DNA of 64,000 nt from Antiquaquibacter soli (GTDB taxonomy: Bacteria > Actinomycetota > Actinomycetes > Actinomycetales > Microbacteriaceae), in NCBI RefSeq assembly GCF_030580675.1, contig NZ_JAUQUB010000002.1:348322-412321 (forward strand). The letters are read 5' to 3'. Shown one piece after another: positions 24,270-34,870 of the stretch. The number at the start of each line of letters is the position of its first letter. Within the stretch, counting starts at the first letter, position 1. The position numbers and the translations under genes are program-made. The notes beneath the pieces are model-generated. The model saw only the letters and a list, made by a program, of their open reading frames with translations. It had not been told where the DNA came from and did no database searches.

Positions 24270-25580
24270 TCAGCCGATCCTCTCTTTCCGTCCGAGCACA
24301 CCCTGGGGCCGGAAGAGCAGCACCAGGATGAGGATGACAAGCGCCCCCGCGTACTTCATGTCGGAGGGCAGCCACAGCGTCGAGATCTCGACGAAGAGGC
24401 CGACGATGAGCGATCCGACGAGGGCGCCGAACGCGGTTCCGAGACCGCCGAGGGTGACCGCGGCGAAGATGAGCAGCAGGATCTGGAAGCCCATGTCCCA
24501 GCTCACGCCGGGGCGGAAGTAGGCCCACAGGATGCCGCTGAGCCCGGCGAGCGCGCCGCCGACGATCCAGACGATGCGGATGACGCGGTCGACGTCGATG
24601 CCGCTCGCGGACGCGAGGCTCGGGTTGTCGCTCACCGCACGGGTGGCCTTGCCGATGCGGGTGCGCAGGAGGAAGAACGCCACTCCCGCGAGGACCACGA
24701 GGCTGATGGCCATGCTCGCGAGGTCGATCGGCGAGAGCGAGATCGGCCCGAGCTTGAGGTCGGCCATGCCCGCGAAGGGCAGCTGCCTGATCTCGCCGCC
24801 GTAGAAGAGCTGGAACGTGTAGCGCAGGGCGAGCGAGAGGCCGATGCTCACGATCATCATCGGGATGAGCCCGACTCCCTTGCGGCGCAGGGGCTTCCAG
24901 ATCGCCGCATCCAGGGTGAACCCGAATCCGGCGCTCAAGACGATGGCGATGATGATCGCGAGCCACAGCGGCAGGGCCAGTTGAACCGCGAAGGTCAGGG
25001 CCATGAGCGCTCCGAACGACACCATCTCCGCGTGCGCGAAGTTGTTGAGGCCCGTCGTGCCGAAGATCAGGGAGAGGCCGATCGCGGCGAGTGCGAGAAG
25101 CAGACCGAAGTTGAGGCCGTTGATGACCCGGTCGAGGAGCTGCTGGCCCCAGCTGACCGTGTTGCGCTCGCCCTTGCCGATGAAGAAGTTCGCCACGGCG
25201 CTGCCGGACTGGCCGACGGTGATCTCGCGCACGTTCGGGGTCTCGTCCTCGGGGTCGATCACCGCGATTCCCTCGGGGAGCGTCTCCTCGTTGAGGGTGA
25301 CGGTGTAGTCGCCCTTCTCCGGGACGCCCACGGCCCAGCGGCCGTCGTCGCCCGACTCGACCTCGACCTTGAACCCGCTGCCCTCGATCACGAGCTCCAC
25401 TCCCGCGAGCGGCTTGTCGTTGAGCTCGACGAGACCGCTCACCTTGAAGTCGTACTCGTCGAGTCCGACCTCGTCAGCGGTTGCGGGAGCGCTCCCAATG
25501 GTGAGCATCGCCAACAGCAGGGCGATGAAGGTGAGGGCGAGGGCAGGCAACCGCCTCCGCCTGAGACCAGTGACTTCCAC
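24270..25580 (-). CDS. livH: LivH permease fused to an N-terminal extracytoplasmic beta-sandwich domain
   Basis: 436 residues, about 140 more than a usual LivH (near 300). Residues 1-35 look like a signal peptide (arginine-rich start, hydrophobic run, APATA before the mature part). Residues 40-135 form a domain like carboxypeptidase regulatory/CnaB folds: VSGLVELNDKPLAGVELVIEG, GDDGRWAVGVPEKGDYTVTLNEETLPEG. The permease (about 145-436) has NGLNFGLLLALAAIGLSLIFGTTGLNNFAHAEMVSFGA and the coupling segment TRIGKATRAVSDNPSLASASGIDVDRV. GTG (25580-25578) follows GGGAGG at 5 nt. First gene of livHMGF. Confidence 0.88.
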   Translation of the reverse strand: MEVTGLRRRRLPALALTFIALLLAMLTIGSAPATADEVGLDEYDFKVSGLVELNDKPLAGVELVIEGSGFKVEVESGDDGRWAVGVPEKGDYTVTLNEETLPEGIAVIDPEDETPNVREITVGQSGSAVANFFIGKGERNTVSWGQQLLDRVINGLNFGLLLALAAIGLSLIFGTTGLNNFAHAEMVSFGALMALTFAVQLALPLWLAIIIAIVLSAGFGFTLDAAIWKPLRRKGVGLIPMMIVSIGLSLALRYTFQLFYGGEIRQLPFAGMADLKLGPISLSPIDLASMAISLVVLAGVAFFLLRTRIGKATRAVSDNPSLASASGIDVDRVIRIVWIVGGALAGLSGILWAYFRPGVSWDMGFQILLLIFAAVTLGGLGTAFGALVGSLIVGLFVEISTLWLPSDMKYAGALVILILVLLFRPQGVLGRKERIG

Positions 25581-27308
<1,728 letters not shown>

Positions 27309-27372
27309 GGCCGAACGCCGAGCCCGTGTAATCTGGTCGGCTGCCCTCCCGGCGGCGTCAGGACTGGTTCTC

Positions 27373-29061
27373 ATGGGTTTCATCGACGTCAACGGCGTCA
27401 CCTACTCGCTCGCCGACGGCCGCGTGCTGCTCGACGAGGTGTCGTTCCGCGTGATCGAGGGGCGCACGAGCGCGCTCATCGGCGCCAACGGGGCGGGCAA
27501 GTCGACGCTGCTGCGCCTCATCCGCGGCGAGATCGCACCGGACTCGGGGGCGATCACCATCAACGGCGGGCTCGGCGTCATGGACCAGTTCGTCGGGCAC
27601 GTGCGGGATGACTCGACCGTGCGCGACCTCCTCGTCTCCGTCGCGCCCGCCGCGGTGCGGGCCGCCGCGCTCGCGCTCGACGCCGCCGAACTCGCCCTCA
27701 TCGAGGACGACACGACGGCGAACCAGATGGCCTACGCGACCGCGATCGCCGACTACGCGGATGCCGGCGGCTACGAGCAGGAGACCGTGTGGGACACGTG
27801 CACGATCGCCGCGCTCGGCATCCCCTTCGAGCGCGCGAAGTACCGCGCGGTCACCACCCTCAGCGGCGGTGAGCAGAAGCGGCTCGTGCTCGAGGCGCTC
27901 CTGAGGGGGCCTGACGAGGTGCTCCTGCTGGACGAGCCCGACAACTACCTCGACGTGCCCGGCAAGCGGTGGCTCGAGGAGTCGCTCCGCGCGACTCCGA
28001 AGACGGTGCTGCTCGTGAGCCACGACCGCGAGCTGCTCGCGCGCGCCGTCGACCGCATCATCACGATCGAGGTCGGCGCGGCGGGCAACTCCGCGTGGAC
28101 GCACGGCGGCGGCTTCGCGACCTACCACGAGGCGCGCGACGACCGGCTGACGCGACTCGACGAGCTCCGCCGGCGCTGGGACGAGCAGCACGCGAAGCTC
28201 ACAACTCTCGTGGCGAACCTCAAGGCGAAGGCGACGGCCATGGACGGCTTCGCGTCGCGCTACCAGGCGGCGCTCACGCGGCTGAGGAAGTTCGAGGAGG
28301 TCGGCCCACCGCAGGAGCGGCCCCTCGACCAGAACCTCGCGATGCGATTGCGCGGCGCCCGCACCGGGAACCGTGCCGTCGTGTGCGAGCAGCTCGAGCT
28401 CACCGGGCTCATGGCGCCCTTCGACCTCGAGGTCTGGTTCGGCGAGCGCGTCGCGGTTCTCGGGTCGAACGGGTCGGGGAAGTCGCACTTCCTGCGGCTG
28501 CTCGCGCTCGGCGGCAGCGACCCCGATCCGCTCGCGGGGCACGTGACGAGCGTCGCGGCATCCCTCGATCCGGTCGCTCACTCGGGGCGGGCCAAGCTCG
28601 GCGCGCGAGTCGTACCCGGATGGTTCGCGCAGGCTCACGAGCACCCGGAGCTCCTCGGCCGCACGCTCCTCGACATCCTGCACCGCGGAGACGACAACCG
28701 GGACGGCCTCCCCCGGGAGCCGGCGAGCCGCGCCCTCGACCGGTACGGGCTCGCCGGGGCAGCGGAGCAGGTGTTCGAGTCGCTGAGCGGCGGGCAGCAG
28801 GCGAGGCTGCAGATCCTGCTGCTCGAGCTCAGCGGCGTCACGCTGCTGCTGCTCGACGAGCCCACCGACAACCTCGACCTCGTCTCCGCGGAGGCGCTCG
28901 AGCTCGCTCTCGAGCGCTTCGAGGGCACCGTGCTCTCGGTCACGCACGACCGGTGGTTCGCGCGCTCGTTCGACCGCTTCCTCGTCTTCGGCTCCGACGG
29001 CACGGTGTACGAGTCGCCCGAGCCGGTGTGGACCGAGGCTCGCGTCGTCCGCGCCCGGTAG
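27373..29061 (+). CDS. ABC-F family ATPase
   Basis: 562-residue soluble protein with two ABC ATPase domains and no membrane helices. First domain: Walker A GANGAGKST, signature LSGGEQKR, Walker B LLLDEPDNYLD. The linker (about 265-320, RLDELRRRWDEQHAKLTTLVANLKAKA) is helical like the P-site tRNA interaction motif. Second domain: Walker A GSNGSGKSH, signature LSGGQQAR, Walker B LLLDEPTDNLD. Members act on ribosomes as translation factors or antibiotic-resistance proteins; which applies here cannot be told. The Walker A His after Ser (GKSH) is unusual. TAATCT at 27329-27334 is a possible -10 box. Confidence 0.85.
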   Translation: MGFIDVNGVTYSLADGRVLLDEVSFRVIEGRTSALIGANGAGKSTLLRLIRGEIAPDSGAITINGGLGVMDQFVGHVRDDSTVRDLLVSVAPAAVRAAALALDAAELALIEDDTTANQMAYATAIADYADAGGYEQETVWDTCTIAALGIPFERAKYRAVTTLSGGEQKRLVLEALLRGPDEVLLLDEPDNYLDVPGKRWLEESLRATPKTVLLVSHDRELLARAVDRIITIEVGAAGNSAWTHGGGFATYHEARDDRLTRLDELRRRWDEQHAKLTTLVANLKAKATAMDGFASRYQAALTRLRKFEEVGPPQERPLDQNLAMRLRGARTGNRAVVCEQLELTGLMAPFDLEVWFGERVAVLGSNGSGKSHFLRLLALGGSDPDPLAGHVTSVAASLDPVAHSGRAKLGARVVPGWFAQAHEHPELLGRTLLDILHRGDDNRDGLPREPASRALDRYGLAGAAEQVFESLSGGQQARLQILLLELSGVTLLLLDEPTDNLDLVSAEALELALERFEGTVLSVTHDRWFARSFDRFLVFGSDGTVYESPEPVWTEARVVRAR

Positions 29062-29159
29062 CGCTGGTGCACCTGCCGCACGTCGGTTGCGCGGGCTGCA
29101 CCCGTCGGCGCTCGCGGTGGCGGCAGTGCAACCACCGGCGTTCGCTCGGCGGCGCCGGG

Positions 29160-29165
29160 TAGGCT
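29160..29165 (+). promoter_or_regulatory. -10 box for leaderless guaB3
   Basis: TAGGCT, 6 nt before the GTG at 29172. Confidence 0.5.
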
Positions 29166-29171
29166 CGACGC

Positions 29172-30293
29172 GTGAGTGACATCGAGATCGGCCGCGCCAA
29201 GCGCGCCCGCCGCGTTTACGCCTTCGACGACATCGCCGTCGTGCCCTCGCGGCGCACGCGCGACCCGCAGGATGTCTCGATCTCGTGGACGATCGACGCC
29301 TACACCTTCGACATCCCGGTGCTGGCCGCACCCATGGACTCCGTCGTGAGCCCCGCGACCGCCATCGCCATCGGACAGCTCGGCGGCCTCGGTGTGCTCG
29401 ACCTCGAGGGCGTCTGGACGCGCTACGAGAACCCGGAGTCGGTGCTCGCGGAGATCCGCGGTCTGGATGCCGCGACCGCGACGAAGCGGATGCAGGAGCT
29501 CTACTCCGAGCCCATCAAGCCCGAGCTCATCACGGCGCGGATCGCGGAGATCCGGGCATCCGGCGTTCCCGTCGCGGGCGCGCTCAGCCCGCAGCGCACC
29601 CAGGAGCACTACAAGACCGTTCTCGACGCCGGCGTGGACCTCTTCGTCATCCGCGGCACGACCGTGAGCGCCGAGCACGTCTCGAAGTCGGTCGAGCCGC
29701 TCAACCTGAAGAAGTTCATCTACGAGCTCGACGTGCCCGTCATCGTCGGCGGCGCGGCCACCTACACGGCGGCTCTGCACCTCATGCGCACGGGCGCGGC
29801 GGGGGTGCTCGTCGGCTTCGGCGGGGGTGCCGCATCGACGACTCGGGCGAGCCTCGGCATCCACGCCCCGATGGCGACCGCCGTCGCGGACGTCGCGGGC
29901 GCCCGCCGCGATTACATGGACGAGTCCGGCGGCCGCTACGTGCACGTCATCGCGGACGGCGGTCTCGGCACGAGCGGCGACATCGTCAAGGCGATCGCTG
30001 TCGGCGCCGACGCGGTGATGCTCGGCTCGACCCTCGCGCGCGCGACCGACGCCCCCGGCGCCGGGTGGCACTGGGGCGCCGAGGCGCACCACTCGGAGCT
30101 GCCGCGCGGCAACCGCGTCGAGGTCGGCAGCCTCGCCCCGCTCCGGGAGGTGCTGTTCGGCCCGTCGAGCAACGCCGACGGCCGCGTCAACCTCATGGGG
30201 GCCCTGCGGCGCTCGATGGCGACGACGGGCTACTCCGACCTCAAGGAATTCCAGCGCGTCGAGGTCGTCGTCGCGCCCTACAGCGCAAGGTAG
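29172..30293 (+). CDS. guaB3: GuaB3 family IMP dehydrogenase-related protein
   Basis: 373 residues of IMPDH/GMP-reductase barrel without the CBS domains. It begins with the actinobacterial GuaB3 block IEIGRAKRARRVYAFDDIAVVPSRRTRDP. The catalytic loop, GPGSICTTR in true IMPDH, is GGGAASTTR here: Ser222 replaces the cysteine that forms the covalent intermediate. The phosphate-binding segment VIADGGLGTSGDIVKAIAVGADAVMLGS is kept, so nucleotide binding is likely. A regulatory or non-classical role is more likely than normal IMPDH catalysis. glpD follows after 3 bp. Confidence 0.9.
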   Translation: MSDIEIGRAKRARRVYAFDDIAVVPSRRTRDPQDVSISWTIDAYTFDIPVLAAPMDSVVSPATAIAIGQLGGLGVLDLEGVWTRYENPESVLAEIRGLDAATATKRMQELYSEPIKPELITARIAEIRASGVPVAGALSPQRTQEHYKTVLDAGVDLFVIRGTTVSAEHVSKSVEPLNLKKFIYELDVPVIVGGAATYTAALHLMRTGAAGVLVGFGGGAASTTRASLGIHAPMATAVADVAGARRDYMDESGGRYVHVIADGGLGTSGDIVKAIAVGADAVMLGSTLARATDAPGAGWHWGAEAHHSELPRGNRVEVGSLAPLREVLFGPSSNADGRVNLMGALRRSMATTGYSDLKEFQRVEVVVAPYSAR

Positions 30294-30296
30294 ACG

Positions 30297-32015
30297 ATGA
30301 GAACGGTGACCCGATCCGCCAAGCTCGGCCCCGAGGAGCGGGCCGCCGCCGTCGAGACGCTCCGGACGAAGGAGCTCGACATCCTCGTCATCGGCGGCGG
30401 CATCGTCGGCACCGGTTCTGCCCTGGATGCCGCGACCCGCGGCCTGCGCGTCGGCCTCGTCGAGGCGCGCGACTGGGCATCCGGCACCTCGAGCCGCTCG
30501 TCGAAGCTCGTGCACGGCGGCATCCGCTACCTGGAGCAGCTCGACTTCCGGCTCGTGCGCGAGGCCCTCATCGAGCGCGGGCTCCTGCTGCAGCGCATCG
30601 CCCCGCACCTGGTGAAGCCCGTGCGCTTCCTCTACCCGCTCACCAAGCCCGTGTTCGAGCGCGTCTACATCGGCGCGGGCATGCTCCTGTACGACCTCTT
30701 CAGCTACACCGGCGGCCGACCGCCCGGCGTGCCGCACCATCGCCACCTCACGAAGCGACAGCTGCTGCGCGCCGCTCCGAGCCTCGCGGGCGACGCGTTC
30801 CGCGGCGGGCTCACGTACTACGACGCGCAGGTCGACGACGCGCGCTATGTCGCCAACCTCGCCCGCACGGCGAGCTTCTACGGGGCCCACGTCGCGAGCA
30901 GGGTCCGCGTCGAGGGCTTCCTCAAGGTCGGCGAGCGCGTGGTGGGCGTGACGGCGCACGACCTCGAGTCGGGGGAGAAGTTCGAGATCCGGGCGCGCCA
31001 GGTCGTCAACGCGACGGGCGTGTGGACGGATGACACGCAGTCCATGGTCGGGGAGCGGGGCCAGTTCAAGGTGCGCGCCTCGAAGGGGGTGCACCTCGTC
31101 GTCCCGCGCGACCGCTTCCAGTCGAAGCTCGGCCTGCTGCTGCGCACCGAGAAGAGCGTGCTGTTCGTCATCCCGTGGGGCCGGCACTGGCTGATCGGGA
31201 CGACCGATACCGACTGGAACCTGGACAAGGCGCATCCGGCCGCGACCGCCGCCGACATCGACTACCTGCTCGAGCACGTCAACAAGGTGCTCGCGGTGCC
31301 CCTCACCCGGGACGACGTCGAGGGCGTGTTCGCGGGACTGCGGCCGCTGCTCGCCGGCGAGTCCGACCAGACGTCGAAGCTCAGCCGCGAGCACATCGTG
31401 GCGCACTCGGTTCCCGGCCTCGTGGTCGTCGCCGGCGGCAAGTGGACGACCTACCGGGTGATGGCCAAGGACGCCATCGACGAGGCGGTCGCCGCGCTCG
31501 ACGGCAAGGTGTCCGAGTCGATCACGCAGGACATCGCGCTGCTCGGCGCGGAGGGCTACCACGCCGCCTGGAACAAGCGCGGCAAGATCGCGCGGGCCTT
31601 CGGCGTGCACAAGGTGCGCATCGAGCACCTGCTCAACCGCTACGGCGTGCTCACCGACGAGCTGCTCGACCTCATCCGTGAGCGGCCCGAGCTCCAGGAG
31701 CCGCTGCCGGGCGCCGACGACTACATCGGCGCTGAAGTGGTCTACGCGGCCACCCACGAGGGGGCACTGCACCTCGAGGACGTGCTCGCGCGTCGGACGC
31801 GCATCTCGATCGAGGCGTGGGACCGCGGCATCTCCGCCGCGCCGGTCGCCGCCGCGCTCATGGCGGGCGAGCTGGGCTGGGATGCCGAGCGCACCGATCG
31901 GGAGGTCGCGCTGTACCTCGAGCGCGTCGCCGCCGAGCGCGCGAGCCAGCTCGAGCCCGACGACGAGTCGGCGGACCGAGTGCGGCTGGCCGCGCGAGAG
32001 GTCGTGTCGGAGTAA
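30297..32015 (+). CDS. glpD: glycerol-3-phosphate dehydrogenase (FAD, GlpD/GlpA family)
   Basis: Oxidises glycerol-3-phosphate to dihydroxyacetone phosphate, passing electrons to quinone at the membrane. 572 residues. The FAD fold starts ELDILVIGGGIVGTGSALDAATRG, with SSKLVHGGIRYLEQLDFRLVREAL, VNATGVWTD, PWGRHWLIGTTDTDWN and VVAGGKWTTYRVMA. The C-terminal helical domain is complete. ATG 30297 follows guaB3 by three bases, so the two are co-transcribed. A GDPD gene at 39055 could supply glycerol-3-phosphate. Confidence 0.95.
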   Translation: MRTVTRSAKLGPEERAAAVETLRTKELDILVIGGGIVGTGSALDAATRGLRVGLVEARDWASGTSSRSSKLVHGGIRYLEQLDFRLVREALIERGLLLQRIAPHLVKPVRFLYPLTKPVFERVYIGAGMLLYDLFSYTGGRPPGVPHHRHLTKRQLLRAAPSLAGDAFRGGLTYYDAQVDDARYVANLARTASFYGAHVASRVRVEGFLKVGERVVGVTAHDLESGEKFEIRARQVVNATGVWTDDTQSMVGERGQFKVRASKGVHLVVPRDRFQSKLGLLLRTEKSVLFVIPWGRHWLIGTTDTDWNLDKAHPAATAADIDYLLEHVNKVLAVPLTRDDVEGVFAGLRPLLAGESDQTSKLSREHIVAHSVPGLVVVAGGKWTTYRVMAKDAIDEAVAALDGKVSESITQDIALLGAEGYHAAWNKRGKIARAFGVHKVRIEHLLNRYGVLTDELLDLIRERPELQEPLPGADDYIGAEVVYAATHEGALHLEDVLARRTRISIEAWDRGISAAPVAAALMAGELGWDAERTDREVALYLERVAAERASQLEPDDESADRVRLAAREVVSE

Positions 32016-32047
32016 GCCCCGGCCGGGCATCCCCACGCCTCCAGCGA

Positions 32048-32077
32048 ACGGGGCCGCTCCGCCGGGAGTGGCCCCGT
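32048..32077 (+). terminator. terminator after glpD
   Basis: A 13-bp stem (32048-32060 with 32065-32077, one G-T pair) with a GCCG loop, followed by CTCGCTCTTC. Confidence 0.8.
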
Positions 32078-32087
32078 CTCGCTCTTC

Positions 32088-32093
32088 TACAAT
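32088..32093 (+). promoter_or_regulatory. -10 box of the antiporter operon
   Basis: TACAAT. The start would be near 32100, leaving a short leader with AGGAGGA (32114-32120) before the ATG at 32126. Confidence 0.5.
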
Positions 32094-32125
32094 GGGTAGA
32101 GAGCAGGGGCGACAGGAGGATTCCC

Positions 32126-32656
32126 ATGGTTGACGTTCGGCGGGTCAAACTCCCCGGGGTCGGAGTCCTCCACACCTTCGTGACCGATGACGGCGGCAAG
32201 GTCGGCGTCATCACCCACCGCTCCGGGCACAGCGACCTCATCACCTTCTCCGACGCCGAGGACGGCGCCGACGTGAGCAAGGTCTCCCTGCGGCTCGACG
32301 AGGACGAGGCCCACACGCTCGCCGAGCTCCTCGGCGGAACCCGCATCACCGAGTCGCTCTCCGCGCTCGAGACGATCCCCGGTCTGTCGATCGACTGGTT
32401 CACGGTCGACTACGACGACCACATCGCGGGCCAGAAGCTCGGAAGCCTCGCCGGTCGCGGCGTCGTCGGCCTCACCGTCGTCGCCGTCGTGCGCGGAGAG
32501 TCCGCCAACCCCGCCCCCTCCGACGACTTCACCGTGTTCCCGGGCGACACCCTCGTCGTCGCCGGCACCCCCGAGAAGGTCGCCAAGGCGTTCGCCTACT
32601 ACCGCACGGGAGAGATGAAGCCCAAGGTCGCCGCCGACGCTCCGCCGGGAGACTAG
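32126..32656 (+). CDS. TrkA-C (RCK_C) regulatory subunit of a cation/proton antiporter, KhtT-like
   Basis: 176-residue soluble protein. The N-terminal half (MVDVRRVKLPGVGVLHTFVTDDGGKVGVITHRSG) is that of KhtT-type subunits; the C-terminal half (about 85-165: DHIAGQKLGSLAGRGVVGLTVVAVVRG, FTVFPGDTLVVAGTPEKVAKAFAY) is an RCK_C ligand-binding domain. In Bacillus, KhtT gates the K+/H+ antiporter KhtU in response to nucleotide and pH. ATG 32126 has an excellent AGGAGGA. The partner gene begins on the next base after its stop. Confidence 0.87.
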   Translation: MVDVRRVKLPGVGVLHTFVTDDGGKVGVITHRSGHSDLITFSDAEDGADVSKVSLRLDEDEAHTLAELLGGTRITESLSALETIPGLSIDWFTVDYDDHIAGQKLGSLAGRGVVGLTVVAVVRGESANPAPSDDFTVFPGDTLVVAGTPEKVAKAFAYYRTGEMKPKVAADAPPGD

Positions 32657-34078
32657 GTGCACCACGGCGAGGAGCTCCTGGTCGTCGGGATCCTCTTCCT
32701 CATCGCCTACGTCCTCGGCCGGCTGGGCAAGATCATCGGCCTGCCGGCCATCCCGATCTACATGCTCGTCGGGCTGCTCGCCAGCCCCGCGACCGGCTGG
32801 TTCCCGCTCGACTTCGCCTCCGAGAACGTCGAGCTCGTCGCGATCTTCGGGCTCATCCTTCTGCTGTTCAACCTCGGCCTCGAATTCGACCAGGACGAGT
32901 TCTTCGGCAACGCCGGCAAGCTCCTCGTCTCAGGCGGCACATACATCCTCGTCAACATGGGCGTCGGCTTCGCGTTCGGCTTCCTCGTCGGGTGGGGCAC
33001 GCGCGAGGCGCTCATCATCGCCGGGATGACGGCGACGTCGTCGAGCGCCATCGTGACGAAGCTCCTCATCGAGCTCGGCCGACTCGCCAACCGCGAGACC
33101 CCCATGATCCTCGGGGTGACCGTCGTCGAGGACATCTTCATCGCGATCTACCTCGCGATCGTCGGCGTCGTGCTGAGCGGGCAGACCGAGGTGTGGCCGG
33201 TCGTGCTGCAGCTCGGCGTCGCGTTCCTCTTCCTCGTCGTCATGTTCACGATCGCCCGGTGGGGCGGCCGGGTCGTCTCGAAGCTCTTCCGGACCAAAGA
33301 CGACGAGCTCTTCACCATCCTCTTCTTCGGTCTCGCGGTGCTCTTCGGCGGCATCGGAGAGCTCCTCGGCGTCACCGATGCGATCGGCGCCTTCCTCATC
33401 GGCCTCGTGCTCGGCGCCACCAAGTTCCGGGCAAGGATCGAGCAGTTCGCGCTGCCCCTGCGCGACGTGTTCGGCGCCTTCTTCTTCCTCAACTTCGGTC
33501 TCGCCCTCGACGTGTCGACGTTCGGGCAAGTTCTCGTGCCGGTCGGCATCGCCGTCGTCATGACGATCGTGCTCAACATCCTCGCCGGGCAGTTCGTGGC
33601 GTGGCTCAACAAGCTCGGTCCGCAGGCCGGGATCAACACGACGGTCATCCTGCAGAACCGCGGCGAGTTCGCGCTCATCCTCGCGACCCTCTCACTGTCG
33701 GCGGGGCTCGACCCGCGCATCGTGCCGTTCGCGGGACTCTACGTGCTCACCATGTCGATCGTCGGGCCGGTGCTCGCGGTCAACTCCGAACGGATCGGGG
33801 CGCTCGTGCTCGGGACGAAGCGCAAGGCACGGGCATCCACCGTCGAGCGCGACCGCATGCGCGAGGAGAGCATCGCCCTCCTCGATGCGGTGACCGCCGA
33901 CCAGGAACCGGGGGACCCCGGAGCGGGCGCCGACCTGCCCCGCGCGCGGCCCGCGGTCGTCGAGGATGACGCGGACGCCGCCCTCGACGAGCCCGCCGAG
34001 CCGCTCGACCCGATCGCCGCCCAAGCGGCCGAGCAGTCCGACGCCGTATTCGAACGCCAGAGGGACCCGGAGTATTGA
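32657..34078 (+). CDS. CPA2-family monovalent cation/proton antiporter, KhtU-like
   Basis: 473 residues. About 12 transmembrane helices (6-385) of the CPA2 type: LFNLGLEFDQDEF, GMTATSSSAIVTKLLIELG, VTVVEDIFIAIYLAI and VTDAIGAFLIGLVLGATKFR; these contain the acidic residues of the ion path. Residues 390-473 are a charged cytoplasmic tail rich in Asp, Glu, Pro and Ala. Start GTG 32657 immediately follows the KhtT-like gene. The ion (K+ or Na+) cannot be decided from sequence. Its TGA overlaps the TTG of the next gene. Confidence 0.88.
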   Translation: MHHGEELLVVGILFLIAYVLGRLGKIIGLPAIPIYMLVGLLASPATGWFPLDFASENVELVAIFGLILLLFNLGLEFDQDEFFGNAGKLLVSGGTYILVNMGVGFAFGFLVGWGTREALIIAGMTATSSSAIVTKLLIELGRLANRETPMILGVTVVEDIFIAIYLAIVGVVLSGQTEVWPVVLQLGVAFLFLVVMFTIARWGGRVVSKLFRTKDDELFTILFFGLAVLFGGIGELLGVTDAIGAFLIGLVLGATKFRARIEQFALPLRDVFGAFFFLNFGLALDVSTFGQVLVPVGIAVVMTIVLNILAGQFVAWLNKLGPQAGINTTVILQNRGEFALILATLSLSAGLDPRIVPFAGLYVLTMSIVGPVLAVNSERIGALVLGTKRKARASTVERDRMREESIALLDAVTADQEPGDPGAGADLPRARPAVVEDDADAALDEPAEPLDPIAAQAAEQSDAVFERQRDPEY

Positions 34079-34866
34079 GCACAGCAACCCGATTCTGGGC
34101 GATGGCCCGACGCCCGCGCTGGATCGCCGCGCTCGCGCTGTGCCTCGGCGTCGCGGCCGCCTTCGCCGCGCTCGGCCAGTGGCAGCTCGAGCGCAGCTTC
34201 GAGGGCGGCGAGGTCACCGAGGAGCAGACCGAGTCGAGCGTGCCGCTCACGTCGATCGCCGAGCCGCAGCAGCCGATGCCGTCCGCGACGATCGGCCAGC
34301 GCGTGACCGTCGAGGTCGAGTTCGTGCCCGAGGACTTCGCCGTGCTCTCGGAGCGCATCAACCACGCCGACCCGGGCTACTGGGTCATCGGCCACGCGAT
34401 CGTCGCGCCGACCGGTGCCTCCCTCGCGGTCGCGCTCGGCTGGGCGGCGACCGAGGAGCAAGCGGATGCCGCGCTCGCCGAGCTCGAGGCATCCGCGCCC
34501 ACCGGCCGCGTCGAAGGGCGCTACCTCGCCACCGAGTCACCCGACCAGCAGGACGTCGAGTCGGGGGAGCAGACGCTCGTCGCCGTGCCCGCGCTCGTCA
34601 ACGAGTGGTCGCGGACCCCTGATGGGGTCTACGGCGGATACCTCGTGCTCGCGGATGCTCCCGCCGGACTCGAGGCGATCGATTCCCCGCCGCCTGAGAC
34701 GGAGGTCTCCCTGAACCTGCTCAACGTCTTCTACGCGATCGAGTGGGTGATCTTCGCCGGGTTCGCGTTCTACCTCTGGTACCGCCTCGTGCGCGACGCC
34801 GTCGAGGCGGAGGAGGCGGAGGAGGCGGAGGAGGCCGAAGACGCCTCCACGGCGAAAGTAGACTAG
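34075..34866 (+). CDS. SURF1-family cytochrome oxidase assembly protein
   Basis: 263 residues with two transmembrane helices (about 17-35 and 222-243) and an extracytoplasmic domain between, the SURF1 topology. The motif ALGQWQLERSF after helix 1 and LNVFYAIEWVIFAGFAFYLWYRLVRD at the end are characteristic. SURF1 helps heme insertion into cytochrome c oxidase. TTG 34075 overlaps the previous stop (TTGA). The C-terminal tail has an EAE repeat from a 9-bp DNA repeat (34804-34839). Confidence 0.85.
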   Translation: MSTATRFWAMARRPRWIAALALCLGVAAAFAALGQWQLERSFEGGEVTEEQTESSVPLTSIAEPQQPMPSATIGQRVTVEVEFVPEDFAVLSERINHADPGYWVIGHAIVAPTGASLAVALGWAATEEQADAALAELEASAPTGRVEGRYLATESPDQQDVESGEQTLVAVPALVNEWSRTPDGVYGGYLVLADAPAGLEAIDSPPPETEVSLNLLNVFYAIEWVIFAGFAFYLWYRLVRDAVEAEEAEEAEEAEDASTAKVD

Positions 34867-34870
34867 GGCC

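Noticed and set aside
27373..29061. Antibiotic-resistance determinant
   Set aside because: ABC-F proteins include resistance factors, but nothing in the sequence or context supports that over a housekeeping role.
29062..29159. Fourth long inverted repeat between the ABC-F gene and guaB3
   Set aside because: GGTGCACCTGCCGC and GCGGCAGTGCAACC are only partly complementary and need bulges; weaker than the three accepted repeats.
28635..32036. An 1133-codon open frame on the minus strand over the ABC-F, guaB3 and glpD genes
   Set aside because: It crosses three well-recognised genes and a promoter and has no recognisable domain.
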